A DNA stretch of 64,000 bases from Chryseobacterium capnotolerans (GTDB taxonomy: Bacteria > Bacteroidota > Bacteroidia > Flavobacteriales > Weeksellaceae): positions 4,531,001 through 4,595,000 of the forward strand of contig NZ_CP065589.1 in NCBI RefSeq assembly GCF_021278965.1. The letters run 5' to 3'. This document shows, piece after piece, positions 1-7,849 of this stretch (position 1 is its first letter; each line of letters begins with the position of its first letter). The position numbers and the translations under genes were made by a program. The notes under the pieces are model-generated. The model made no database searches, was not told the DNA's origin, and saw nothing but the letters and a program-made list of their open reading frames with translations.

Positions 1-902
1 CGATGGGAAAAACAGCATTTCTTCTTTCAATGGCAAGAAATATTGCTGTAGGTCACAAAATCCCAATGGCTCTATTCTCTCTCGAGATGGCCTCTGTACA
101 GCTTATCACCAGGATGATTGCTTCCGAAACAAGAATTTCCTCCGAAAAACTTCGTAAAGGAACACTTGATGACGAAGAATGGCAAAGACTATTCTCCAAC
201 GTTTCCGAATTAGAAAATGCCCCCTTATATATTGACGAAACTCCGTCCCTTTCGATCTTCGACTTCCGTGCAAAATGCCGAAGACTGGTAATGCAGCATG
301 GGGTAAGGCTGATCATGGTCGACTACCTTCAACTGATGACAGCCGGTGGAGGAGGAAAAGGAGTTGGAAACCGTGAACAGGAAATTTCCATGATCTCCCG
401 TTCATTAAAAGCCATTGCAAAAGAACTGAACGTTCCGGTAATTGCACTTTCCCAGCTTTCCCGTAGTGTGGAAACGCGTCCTGGAAAAAGACCTCAGCTT
501 TCCGATCTAAGGGAATCCGGAGCGATTGAGCAGGATGCGGATATTGTATCTTTCATCTTCAGACCCGAATATTATAAAATTACAGTGTGGGATAATGATG
601 AAGAAGGACAAGAAACCTCTACAGAAAATCAGGCTGAATTAATTATCGCAAAACACAGAAATGGTGCGACTGCTGATGTACGACTTTCCTTCTTAAAACA
701 TTTTGCAAAATTCGGTGATATTGAAGCAGCCCTTGATGGCGGTATGGGAGGCGGCTACCCATCAAACTTTGGAGAACCAAGTGGCTTTGACAAAATTAAA
801 ACAACAATCCAGCCGGGAGCAGCATTTGATCTTCCGGACAGCTCAAAACTTTCAGGATCTTCTATGAATGATTTTGATGATGATGATGACTTTCCGTTTT
901 AA
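1..902 (+). CDS. dnaB: Replicative DNA helicase DnaB, 3' part
   Basis: This is the C-terminal RecA-like ATPase domain of the replicative helicase that unwinds DNA at the fork. The window starts inside the gene. The reading frame is open to base 1, and the first visible residues (SMGKT) are the end of the Walker A loop, so the ATG at base 3 is internal. The Walker B stretch IMVDYLQLM and the conserved RESGAIEQDADIV arginine-finger region are present. The protein ends in an acidic tail (DFDDDDDFPF). The rnhA gene follows 25 bases downstream on the same strand. The N-terminal DnaG-interacting domain lies outside the window. Confidence 0.95.
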   Translation, partial: MGKTAFLLSMARNIAVGHKIPMALFSLEMASVQLITRMIASETRISSEKLRKGTLDDEEWQRLFSNVSELENAPLYIDETPSLSIFDFRAKCRRLVMQHGVRLIMVDYLQLMTAGGGGKGVGNREQEISMISRSLKAIAKELNVPVIALSQLSRSVETRPGKRPQLSDLRESGAIEQDADIVSFIFRPEYYKITVWDNDEEGQETSTENQAELIIAKHRNGATADVRLSFLKHFAKFGDIEAALDGGMGGGYPSNFGEPSGFDKIKTTIQPGAAFDLPDSSKLSGSSMNDFDDDDDFPF

Positions 903-927
903 ATAATTCAATTTTATAGAACAGATT

Positions 928-1404
928 TTGAAAATCGAAATTTATACAGACGGTGCATGCAGTGGAAATCCTGGAAAAGGCGGATATGGCATCCTTATGC
1001 GCGTTCCTGAAAAAAACTATCAGAAAACATTTTCTAAAGGGTTCAGAAAAACCACCAATAATAGAATGGAACTCCTTGCTGTAATTTCTGCATTGGAAAA
1101 ACTAAAGTCTACAGAAAACGATATTCATGTATATACAGACAGCAAATATGTTGCAGACGCTGTTAATCAAAATTGGATCACCGGATGGATCAAAAGAGGC
1201 TGGAAAAATGTAAAAAATCCGGATCTCTGGAAAAAATTCATTGAACTTTACAACCTTCACAAACCCACTATGCATTGGGTAAAGGGCCATGCAGGTCATT
1301 TCGAAAATGAACTTTGTGATAAGTTAGCCGTTGCAGCAGCCAATTCTCCTGATTTGGAAATTGATGCTTATTTTGAAGGTTTAGAGAACAACTCTCTGTT
1401 TTAA
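928..1404 (+). CDS. rnhA: Ribonuclease HI
   Basis: RNase HI is a 158-residue cytoplasmic enzyme that cuts the RNA strand of RNA:DNA hybrids, including Okazaki primers and R-loops. The four carboxylates of the family are visible: D8 in YTDGACSGNPG, E48 in NRMELLA, D71 in YTDSKYV and D131 in ENELCDKLA, with the H121/H124 loop in between. The length matches the single-domain bacterial type, without an N-terminal hybrid-binding domain. The start is a TTG codon. No in-frame ATG fits before the conserved first beta strand, so TTG is the best choice. The gene lies just behind dnaB and may be cotranscribed with it. Confidence 0.95.
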   Translation: MKIEIYTDGACSGNPGKGGYGILMRVPEKNYQKTFSKGFRKTTNNRMELLAVISALEKLKSTENDIHVYTDSKYVADAVNQNWITGWIKRGWKNVKNPDLWKKFIELYNLHKPTMHWVKGHAGHFENELCDKLAVAAANSPDLEIDAYFEGLENNSLF

Positions 1405-1567
1405 TTTAATTAATACTAATCCTAAACAACACACAAAACATTCATTACTTCACCATAAAAAATATTATTTTTTAAATAATATTTATTTTTTTAACAAAAT
1501 TAACATAAAATATCCATTTATTAATTGGGATTTAATATATTTACCTATTAATTAAATTCCCAGTGAA

Positions 1568-2113
1568 ATGAATAAAAATTTATTATTTTACTTCTCTATT
1601 CTTTTGCTCTTATTATCTGGAATGTCTTTCGCACAGACCTATCAACTTACCGGAAATCCTATTAATACTACAGGATGGACAATTGTACCAAATGCAGCAG
1701 CCAATACGGATTTCATTATGCTTACTGATGATTTAACCAATAAATCAGGTGCTATAAAATTAAATGATCCAATTAATTTAAAGTTTTGTGACAAATGGAG
1801 AGTTGAATTTGATTTTAGAATCGATGGAAACGGAACCTCTTCCGGCAAAGGAGATGGATTTGCATTCTGTTATCTTGCCAATCCACCAGTCACCAGCCAA
1901 CAAGGAGCAGGACTGGGAATTCCACAAAATGCCACAGGCCTTGTCGTAGGTTTTGATATCTACAACAATATGTTAAGAGATGAACGAATAACTTACAGTA
2001 AAAAAGCATCTAGCTCCACCTATTGATATACAATATCATGAAATGAAAACAATAAAAACAACACACAAACAAAATACTCAGGCTGGGTATTGGTAAAAAT
2101 ATCGAATAAAATC
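1568..2113 (+). pseudogene. Internally deleted lectin-domain T9SS protein remnant
   Basis: The first 152 codons encode a signal peptide (hydrophobic run, then FAQ) and the start of an L-type-lectin-like domain, closely related to the intact downstream gene at 2148-4416. After the TGA at 2024 the same frame continues to resemble the extreme C-terminus of that neighbour. The residues around STY-stop-YTIS-stop-NENN match SYWYSVSWNEQNN, and SGWVLVK matches AGWIIVK. Both stops fall where the intact copy has Trp, so two TGG codons seem to have become TGA. About 1.6-1.8 kb present in the sister gene is missing between the two parts. I read this as a tandem duplicate that lost its middle and then decayed. 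A short exported lectin fragment could still be made from the first frame. Confidence 0.8.
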
Positions 2114-2147
2114 TTAACACACATAACAACATCACAATTCTTCCACT

Positions 2148-4416
2148 ATGAAAAAAACTCTACTCTTTTTTTTTACTGGGCATTTTACTCTGCTTACCAG
2201 AAAAAATGCTTTCTCAAACCTACCAACTTACCGGAAACCCAGTAAATACTACCGGTTGGGATCTTGTTTCAGATGCTATCGTAAGCGGAGATTTTATAAG
2301 ACTTACTACAGACCAGACAAGCAAGTACGGGGCTATAAAACTTTCTACTCCAATTACCTTAAGCTATTGTGACAAATGGAAAGTAGAATTTGATTTCAGA
2401 ATTGATGGAAATGGAACAACACAGTTTGGGCGTGGAGATGGTTTTACATTCTGGTATCTTGCTAACCCTCCAACGGGATTTGTATCAGGAGGAGGCCTTG
2501 GAATTCCAGCCAATGCATCAGGGCTAATGATAGGTTTCGATATTTTCAACAATACCACAGAAGGCCAGATGAGTAAAGTACACGTTTTATATGGCACAAA
2601 CAATACTACCAACAACAATATAGAATTCAACAATACTCCTGGCAGTACATTTCATTCTCCGGACCTGAATCCCACTAAGCCATTTGTAAGCAACACCTAC
2701 AGACACGTTGAAGTAAATGGGGAAACAGACCTTACCAACCCAACCAATTGGATTATTAAAATCAAAATAGACGGAATACTTATTGCAGATCAGTCATTTG
2801 CACCTTCCGGAAATGCTGTAGGCATGACACAGGGATATTTTGGATTTTCAGCAGCTACAGGAGGGGCGAGCGCCCGACATTCCATCCAAAATGCTAAAGT
2901 CTTTGTAGATAAAGTTCCCATTCTAAACAATACTCTAAAACCTTTTGTTTGCACCAACCCTGCAACAGGAAACGGAACTGTAGACCTTACATCATACAAC
3001 AATCAGTTTGTAAACAATCCTGGAAATTATATTTTCACTTATTATGTACTAGGTGTTGCTACTCCTATTGCCAATCCTACCAATTTCCTATACACAGGAA
3101 ACACTACCATTAAAGTTGTGGTTAAAGATCCCACTTCAACACTTTGTGATAATGGAGATGGTATCATACAATTAGAGCCCACATCATTTGCCGCTACTGA
3201 CGCAAGTCTTACAGAATGCAACAATAACAATGGCGGAGTCGGCATCTTTGATCTCAATACGGCTGCAGTTACTACCTTAACCAATGTTACGAAAGAGTTT
3301 TATCCTAGTATACACGACCTGAATGCCAGCACCAATCAAATCCCAAATCCTTCAGCCTACAGCTCTCCTCCAGGGATTATCTATGTAAGGGTGATTACAG
3401 CACAAGGATGCGTAAGCACCGCTAAAATCACACTGAATACTCATCCAGTTGTGACCGTTTATGACGTTCCCATAGAATCATGTTTTATAGAAAGCAACCC
3501 ATTGACTGCTTCTTTTAATCTCATCAATGCTTCTGTTGTTCCCAATCCGGCAGCATTTACAAAAAAATATTATCCATCTATAACAGACGCACTTAATGAA
3601 ACCAACGAAATAATGAATCCGGGAGCATACATTGCTCCAAACGGAGTTGTCTTCGTCAAAGTTTTCAATTCAACCGGATGTTTTTCAATTGCTAAAGTTA
3701 CTTTAACAGTTAATGCTCCAGCCCCATCCAGAGTTTTAAAAGACAAAATTATTTGTATGGAAAGCAAAACAACATTGGACGCAGGTCCAGGATTCAAAAG
3801 TTATGAATGGAGCACCGGAGCAACCTCTCAATCTATTAAAGATGTCGGCGTAGGAACCTACTGGGTAAAACTAAAAACCGGAGAATGTTTCACCACCCAA
3901 AAAGTAAGTGTATTTCCGGCAGAAAATCCTGTTATCACAAGTGTAGACATTTCGGGAGGATCTTTCACCGTACATGTAAATGGCGGAATGCCTCCTTATC
4001 AATATTCAACAGATAATATTACCTGGCAAGATTCTAATGTATTTACCAATATCCCAAGAGGAGTTGTGAAAATATATGTAAGAGACAGCTATAATTGTGA
4101 GCCTATTACCATTAATATTACAGTCCCTAATCTTGTGAATATCATCACCCCTAATGATGACGGCATCAATGACTTTATTGATTACTCAGCACTAGCCGTT
4201 AAACCTAATTTCGAAGTGAATATTTATGACAGATATGGTGTACAGGTTTTCAGAGCAGACAAAACCAATGGATATCGATGGAATGGCACAGCCAATGGGA
4301 GAAGAGTTCCTACAGGAAGCTACTGGTATTCTGTTTCCTGGAATGAACAGAACAATATGAACAAAATAACACCCATCAACTTTGCAGGCTGGATTATTGT
4401 TAAAAATAGAAATTAA
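2148..4416 (+). CDS. Lectin-domain T9SS type B cargo, frame broken in signal peptide
   Basis: This is a large secreted or cell-surface protein. From ATG 2206 a 736-residue frame reads through an L-type-lectin-like beta-sandwich (about residues 1-230) and two related ~88-residue repeats near 334 and 422, each with FxLN and YYPSI/FYPSI motifs. It ends in a gliding-motility-type sorting domain from about 645 (ITPNDDGINDF, IYDRYGVQVF, GSYWYSVSW). The 2206 start has no signal peptide. Starting at 2148 and shortening the T9 run at 2166-2174 by one base gives a 755-residue protein with an excellent signal peptide (MKKTLLFFLLGILLCL, then LSQ). The break is therefore a sequence error or a slipped-strand switch. 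Sugar binding and the ligand are not known. The truncated gene upstream is a paralogue. Confidence 0.85.
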
Positions 4417-4441
4417 TCACGTTTATTAATCATATTAAAAG

Positions 4442-4471
4442 AGTCACTCCGCTATGCGGGGTGATTTTTTT
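4442..4471 (+). terminator. Rho-independent terminator after lectin gene
   Basis: A GC-rich hairpin (arms about TCACTCCGC and GCGGGGTGA around TAT) is followed directly by seven Ts. Confidence 0.8.
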
Positions 4472-4528
4472 GTATTACATTAAGAGGAGATATTTCATTT
4501 TAAAGCCCCTTTATTCATATTCAATTCT

Positions 4529-4536
4529 TAAATTTG
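4529..4536 (+). promoter_or_regulatory. -7 box TAAATTTG, possible leaderless start
   Basis: This is a perfect Bacteroidota TAnnTTTG box. It ends only four bases before the ATG of the nitroreductase, so transcription would begin at or beside the start codon. No clear TTG is present at the -33 position. Confidence 0.45.
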
Positions 4537-4540
4537 TGCT

Positions 4541-5166
4541 ATGAATTATTTGGAAGCTTTAAGCAGAAGATATTCTGTGAAAAAATTTAATAATCAAATT
4601 ATTCCTCAGGAAACCCTTCACAACATTCTTGAGTCAGGAAAACTGTCTGCAAGCTCTCTTGGGCTTCAACCGTATAAAATTATCGTTGTTGAAAGTGAGG
4701 AAATGAAACAGAAACTGATCCCTGCTTTTTATAACCCATCCCAAATTTCTACATGCTCTCATCTTGTTGTAATTGTTTCAAAAAAAATATTGAGGAGAAT
4801 TATATCCAGGGATATTTTAAACATATTTCAGAAGTAAGAGAAACCCCTCTTGAAATGCTCGATCCATTTAAAAACAGCATCAATCAGCATGTGAATCAAA
4901 AAACACAGGATGAAATTTTCAATTGGGCAGAAAAGCAGTCTTATATCGTATTAGCCAATCTGATGTATGCCGCTGCCATTGAAAATATAGACTCATGTCC
5001 CATGGAAGGCTTCAGACAAGATCTAATAGAAGAAATTCTAGGCATCAATCCTCAAACAGAAAAAGTAACCGTCACCCTCGCTTTAGGCTACCGCTCTGAG
5101 GAAGATCACTTCCAGTACATGAAAAAAGTAAGGAAACCAAACGAAAAATTGTTTAAATTTATTTAA
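4541..5166 (+). CDS. Nitroreductase-family NAD(P)H oxidoreductase, frame broken
   Basis: This is a flavin-dependent nitroreductase-like enzyme of about 208 residues (NfsB/YodC type), likely cytoplasmic and FMN-binding. The N-terminal frame (to 4837) has the family opening SRRYSVKKF and SSLGLQPYKI. The remainder, with LANLMYAAAIENIDSCPMEG and VTLALGYR, is in another frame from about 4790. Adding one A to the A8 run at 4780-4787 joins them as VSKKNIEENYIQ, with no loss of conserved sequence. A one-base sequence error or transcriptional slippage is more likely than true inactivation. The gene lies 30 bases before nadB in the same direction. The natural substrate is unknown. Confidence 0.85.
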
Positions 5167-5196
5167 TATTTAAATGATTGTACCTAAAGCAAGCAC

Positions 5197-6768
5197 ATGA
5201 TAAAAGCGGATGTATTAGTAATCGGTTCCGGAATTTCCGGACTTTCTTATGCCATTAAAGTTTCTGAACAACTCCCTGATGCCAAAATCATCATTGTAAC
5301 CAAGTCTGATGAAGACGAAAGTAATACCAAATATGCACAAGGTGGCCTTGCCGTAGTTACTGATTTTCAGAAAGACAATTTTGAAAAACATATAGATGAC
5401 ACCATGCGTGCCGGAGACGGTGAAAACAAACGCGATGTTGTAGAAATGGTGGTAAAGGAAGCCCCGGCAAGATTCAACGAGATCGTAGAATGGGGCGCTC
5501 AATTCGATATGAAAAACGGCAAATTTGCCTTAGGAAGAGAAGGCGGCCATACCGAAAATAGGATCGTCCATCATAAAGATATTACAGGTTTTGAAATAGA
5601 AAGAGCATTATTGGAAACAGCGAATAGCAGTCCGAATATTGAGATCCTGGATCATCACTATGTAATTGATATCATTACCCAGCACCACGTTCCGGGAAAA
5701 GAACTTAACGAAGGAGACATTCATTGCTATGGTGCCTATATTCTGGATGAAAAGTCCAAAACAATCAAGAAAATCACATCCAAAATTACATTGGTTGCCA
5801 CAGGCGGAGCCGGACATGTTTATAAAAACACGACGAATCCTACCATTGCCACAGGAGACGGAATTGCTTTCGTAGCCCGCGCCAAAGGAAAGGTTTCCAA
5901 TATGCAGTATTATCAGTTCCACCCGACAGCTTTATACAGCAAAATGGATGGAATGCTGTTTTTAATTTCAGAAGCTGTTCGTGGAGACGGAGCCAAATTA
6001 AGAACCAAAAGAGGCGAAAAGTTCATGCATAAATATGATGAACGTGAAGAACTTGCATCGAGAGATATTGTTGCAAGAGCTATTGATGCCGAAATGAAAA
6101 TCACCGGAGACGAATTTGTTGGTCTAGATTGCAAGGAAATGAATCATGAAAAATTCTTAGAACATTTCCCGAATATTTATAAGAAGTGTAAAGACGAAGG
6201 CATTGACCCGTTCACCCAATTAATTCCCGTTGTACCAGCCTGCCATTATCTTATGGGAGGCATTGAGGTAGACAGAGACGGACAATCTTCTATCAGAAAT
6301 CTTTTTGCGGTGGGAGAATGTACCAATTCCGGGTTGCATGGAGCCAACAGACTTGCTTCCAATTCTTTACTTGAAGGATTAGTTTTCGGACATAATGCTG
6401 CCATGAAAACAGTATCTCTTCTCAATGAAAATCTTTTCAACTTTGACGATTTAAAAGCCGTTCCTGAATGGAATGAAGAAGGAATGAAAATCATGGATGA
6501 AATGGTGATCATCAGTTACCTAAGAAAACAGCTTCAGGAAATGATGAGCGATCTTGTAGGAATTGTAAGAAGCAACAGACGTTTGAATATGGCACTACAA
6601 AAGCATCAGGAAATTGCTGCTGCTGTTGATGAAATCTACCACTACTCTATCCTTTCCCCACAATTATCAGAATTAAGAAACCTTACTACCGTTGCCTACC
6701 TCATCATTATCCAATCTATGGAAATGACAGAAAACAAAGGAGCATTTTACAATAAAGATTTAGCCTAA
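5197..6768 (+). CDS. nadB: L-aspartate oxidase
   Basis: NadB oxidises L-aspartate to iminoaspartate with FAD, the first step of de novo NAD synthesis. The 523-residue protein opens with the dinucleotide-binding motif GSGISGLSYAI. It continues with the family blocks NTKYAQGGLAVV, GREGGHTENRIVHHKD, QFHPTALY and the substrate-site region ACHYLMGGIEVD, followed by GLHGANRLASNSLLEG, and ends in the helical C-terminal domain. nadC follows after 12 bases, so the two form an operon. nadA (quinolinate synthase), needed to complete the pathway, is not in this window. Confidence 0.96.
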   Translation: MIKADVLVIGSGISGLSYAIKVSEQLPDAKIIIVTKSDEDESNTKYAQGGLAVVTDFQKDNFEKHIDDTMRAGDGENKRDVVEMVVKEAPARFNEIVEWGAQFDMKNGKFALGREGGHTENRIVHHKDITGFEIERALLETANSSPNIEILDHHYVIDIITQHHVPGKELNEGDIHCYGAYILDEKSKTIKKITSKITLVATGGAGHVYKNTTNPTIATGDGIAFVARAKGKVSNMQYYQFHPTALYSKMDGMLFLISEAVRGDGAKLRTKRGEKFMHKYDEREELASRDIVARAIDAEMKITGDEFVGLDCKEMNHEKFLEHFPNIYKKCKDEGIDPFTQLIPVVPACHYLMGGIEVDRDGQSSIRNLFAVGECTNSGLHGANRLASNSLLEGLVFGHNAAMKTVSLLNENLFNFDDLKAVPEWNEEGMKIMDEMVIISYLRKQLQEMMSDLVGIVRSNRRLNMALQKHQEIAAAVDEIYHYSILSPQLSELRNLTTVAYLIIIQSMEMTENKGAFYNKDLA

Positions 6769-6780
6769 AAGCATACCATC

Positions 6781-7641
6781 ATGAAAAGACCAAGCTACGT
6801 TACAGATAAAGCATTAAAAACATTCATAAAAACTGCCCTTGAAGAAGACATTCAGGATGGAGACCATTCTACTCTTTCCACCATTCCGGAAAATCTTCAA
6901 CAGAGTGCCAAATTATTGGTAAAACAAGATTGTATCCTTGCAGGGATAGAATTGGCAGAGATTATTTTTAAAACTTTTGATAAAAATCTTAAAGTTGAAA
7001 CATTGATCAAGGATGGAACACCTTGTAAAGCAGGAGATATAGCTTTAATAGTAACCGGAAGTGCAAGATCTATCCTTTCTACAGAAAGATTTGTTCTTAA
7101 TTGTATGCAGAGAATGAGTGGTATTGCAACGTTAACTCATGATTGGGACTCAAGATTAGTAGGAACAAAAACGAAGCTTTTAGACACCAGAAAAACAACT
7201 CCAAATTTCAGAATGTGTGAAAAATGGGCAGTTGCCATTGGTGGCGGAACCAACCACAGATATGGTCTTTATGATATGATTATGCTTAAAGATAACCATA
7301 TTGATTATAATGGGAGCATCACCAACGCAGTAAAAATGGCTAAAGACTACGTTAAAAAAACGAAGAAAAAGTTAAAAATTGAAGTGGAAACCAGAAATCT
7401 GGAAGAAGTTCAGGAAGCCATCAATGCAAAAGTTGACAGGATCATGCTTGATAATATGGATGTTAAAATGATGAAGAAAGCTGTGAAAATGATAAATGGC
7501 TCTACCGAGTCCGAAGCATCAGGTGGGATCACCCGGGACATGCTTAAAGAAATCGCATCAACAGGGGTAACTTATATCTCTGTAGGGGCTTTAACACACT
7601 CTGCTGAGAATATAGATTTGAGTCTCAAAGCAGTGAAATAG
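6781..7641 (+). CDS. nadC: Nicotinate-nucleotide diphosphorylase (quinolinate PRTase)
   Basis: NadC converts quinolinate and PRPP to nicotinate mononucleotide, CO2 and pyrophosphate. The 286-residue protein has the expected N-terminal ED(I)QDGDHST segment. The active-site block DTRKTTPNFRMCEKWA is followed by GGGTNHRYGLYDMIMLKDNH, where the Arg, His and Lys bind quinolinate and PRPP. The phosphate-binding barrel loops SGGI and SVGALTHS are near the end. It is the second gene of the nadB-nadC operon and is followed by a hairpin terminator. Confidence 0.97.
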   Translation: MKRPSYVTDKALKTFIKTALEEDIQDGDHSTLSTIPENLQQSAKLLVKQDCILAGIELAEIIFKTFDKNLKVETLIKDGTPCKAGDIALIVTGSARSILSTERFVLNCMQRMSGIATLTHDWDSRLVGTKTKLLDTRKTTPNFRMCEKWAVAIGGGTNHRYGLYDMIMLKDNHIDYNGSITNAVKMAKDYVKKTKKKLKIEVETRNLEEVQEAINAKVDRIMLDNMDVKMMKKAVKMINGSTESEASGGITRDMLKEIASTGVTYISVGALTHSAENIDLSLKAVK

Positions 7642-7692
7642 CGTTGAATTTTTAACAAAAACACACCCTCTTTATTAAAAATTCAATAACAT

Positions 7693-7722
7693 GACTTTTT
7701 TCATGCCAAAAGTCGTTTTTTA
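7693..7722 (+). terminator. Terminator after nadC
   Basis: The arms GACTTTT and AAAAGTC enclose a short loop and are followed by GTTTTTT. The stem is A/T-rich and moderate. Confidence 0.55.
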
Positions 7723-7778
7723 TTCATTTTACTAACAATCAAATGATTAGCATTATTAAGACTGATTAAAAATTAACA

Positions 7779-7808
7779 TTGAGTTAATAATAGTTAAAAT
7801 ATATTTTG
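7779..7808 (+). promoter_or_regulatory. Candidate promoter of TBDT gene
   Basis: TTG (7779-7781) lies 18-20 bases before TATATTTTG (7800-7808). The -7 box is one base off the TAnnTTTG consensus. It lies about 40 bases upstream of the ATG at 7850. Confidence 0.35.
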
Positions 7809-7849
7809 CGAATTTTGCAGAAAATTAAATCTAATTATTACTAACGATT

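Noticed and set aside
1568-2113. Reading TGA as Trp (recoding) to join the lectin remnant
   Set aside because: Trp is TGG throughout the window, including in this gene, and TGA ends many normal genes here. Decay explains the two stops better.
4780-4787. Programmed ribosomal frameshifting in the nitroreductase
   Set aside because: The break is of the same one-base A/T-run kind as at seven other sites, and no downstream stimulatory structure is evident. Transcriptional slippage cannot be excluded.
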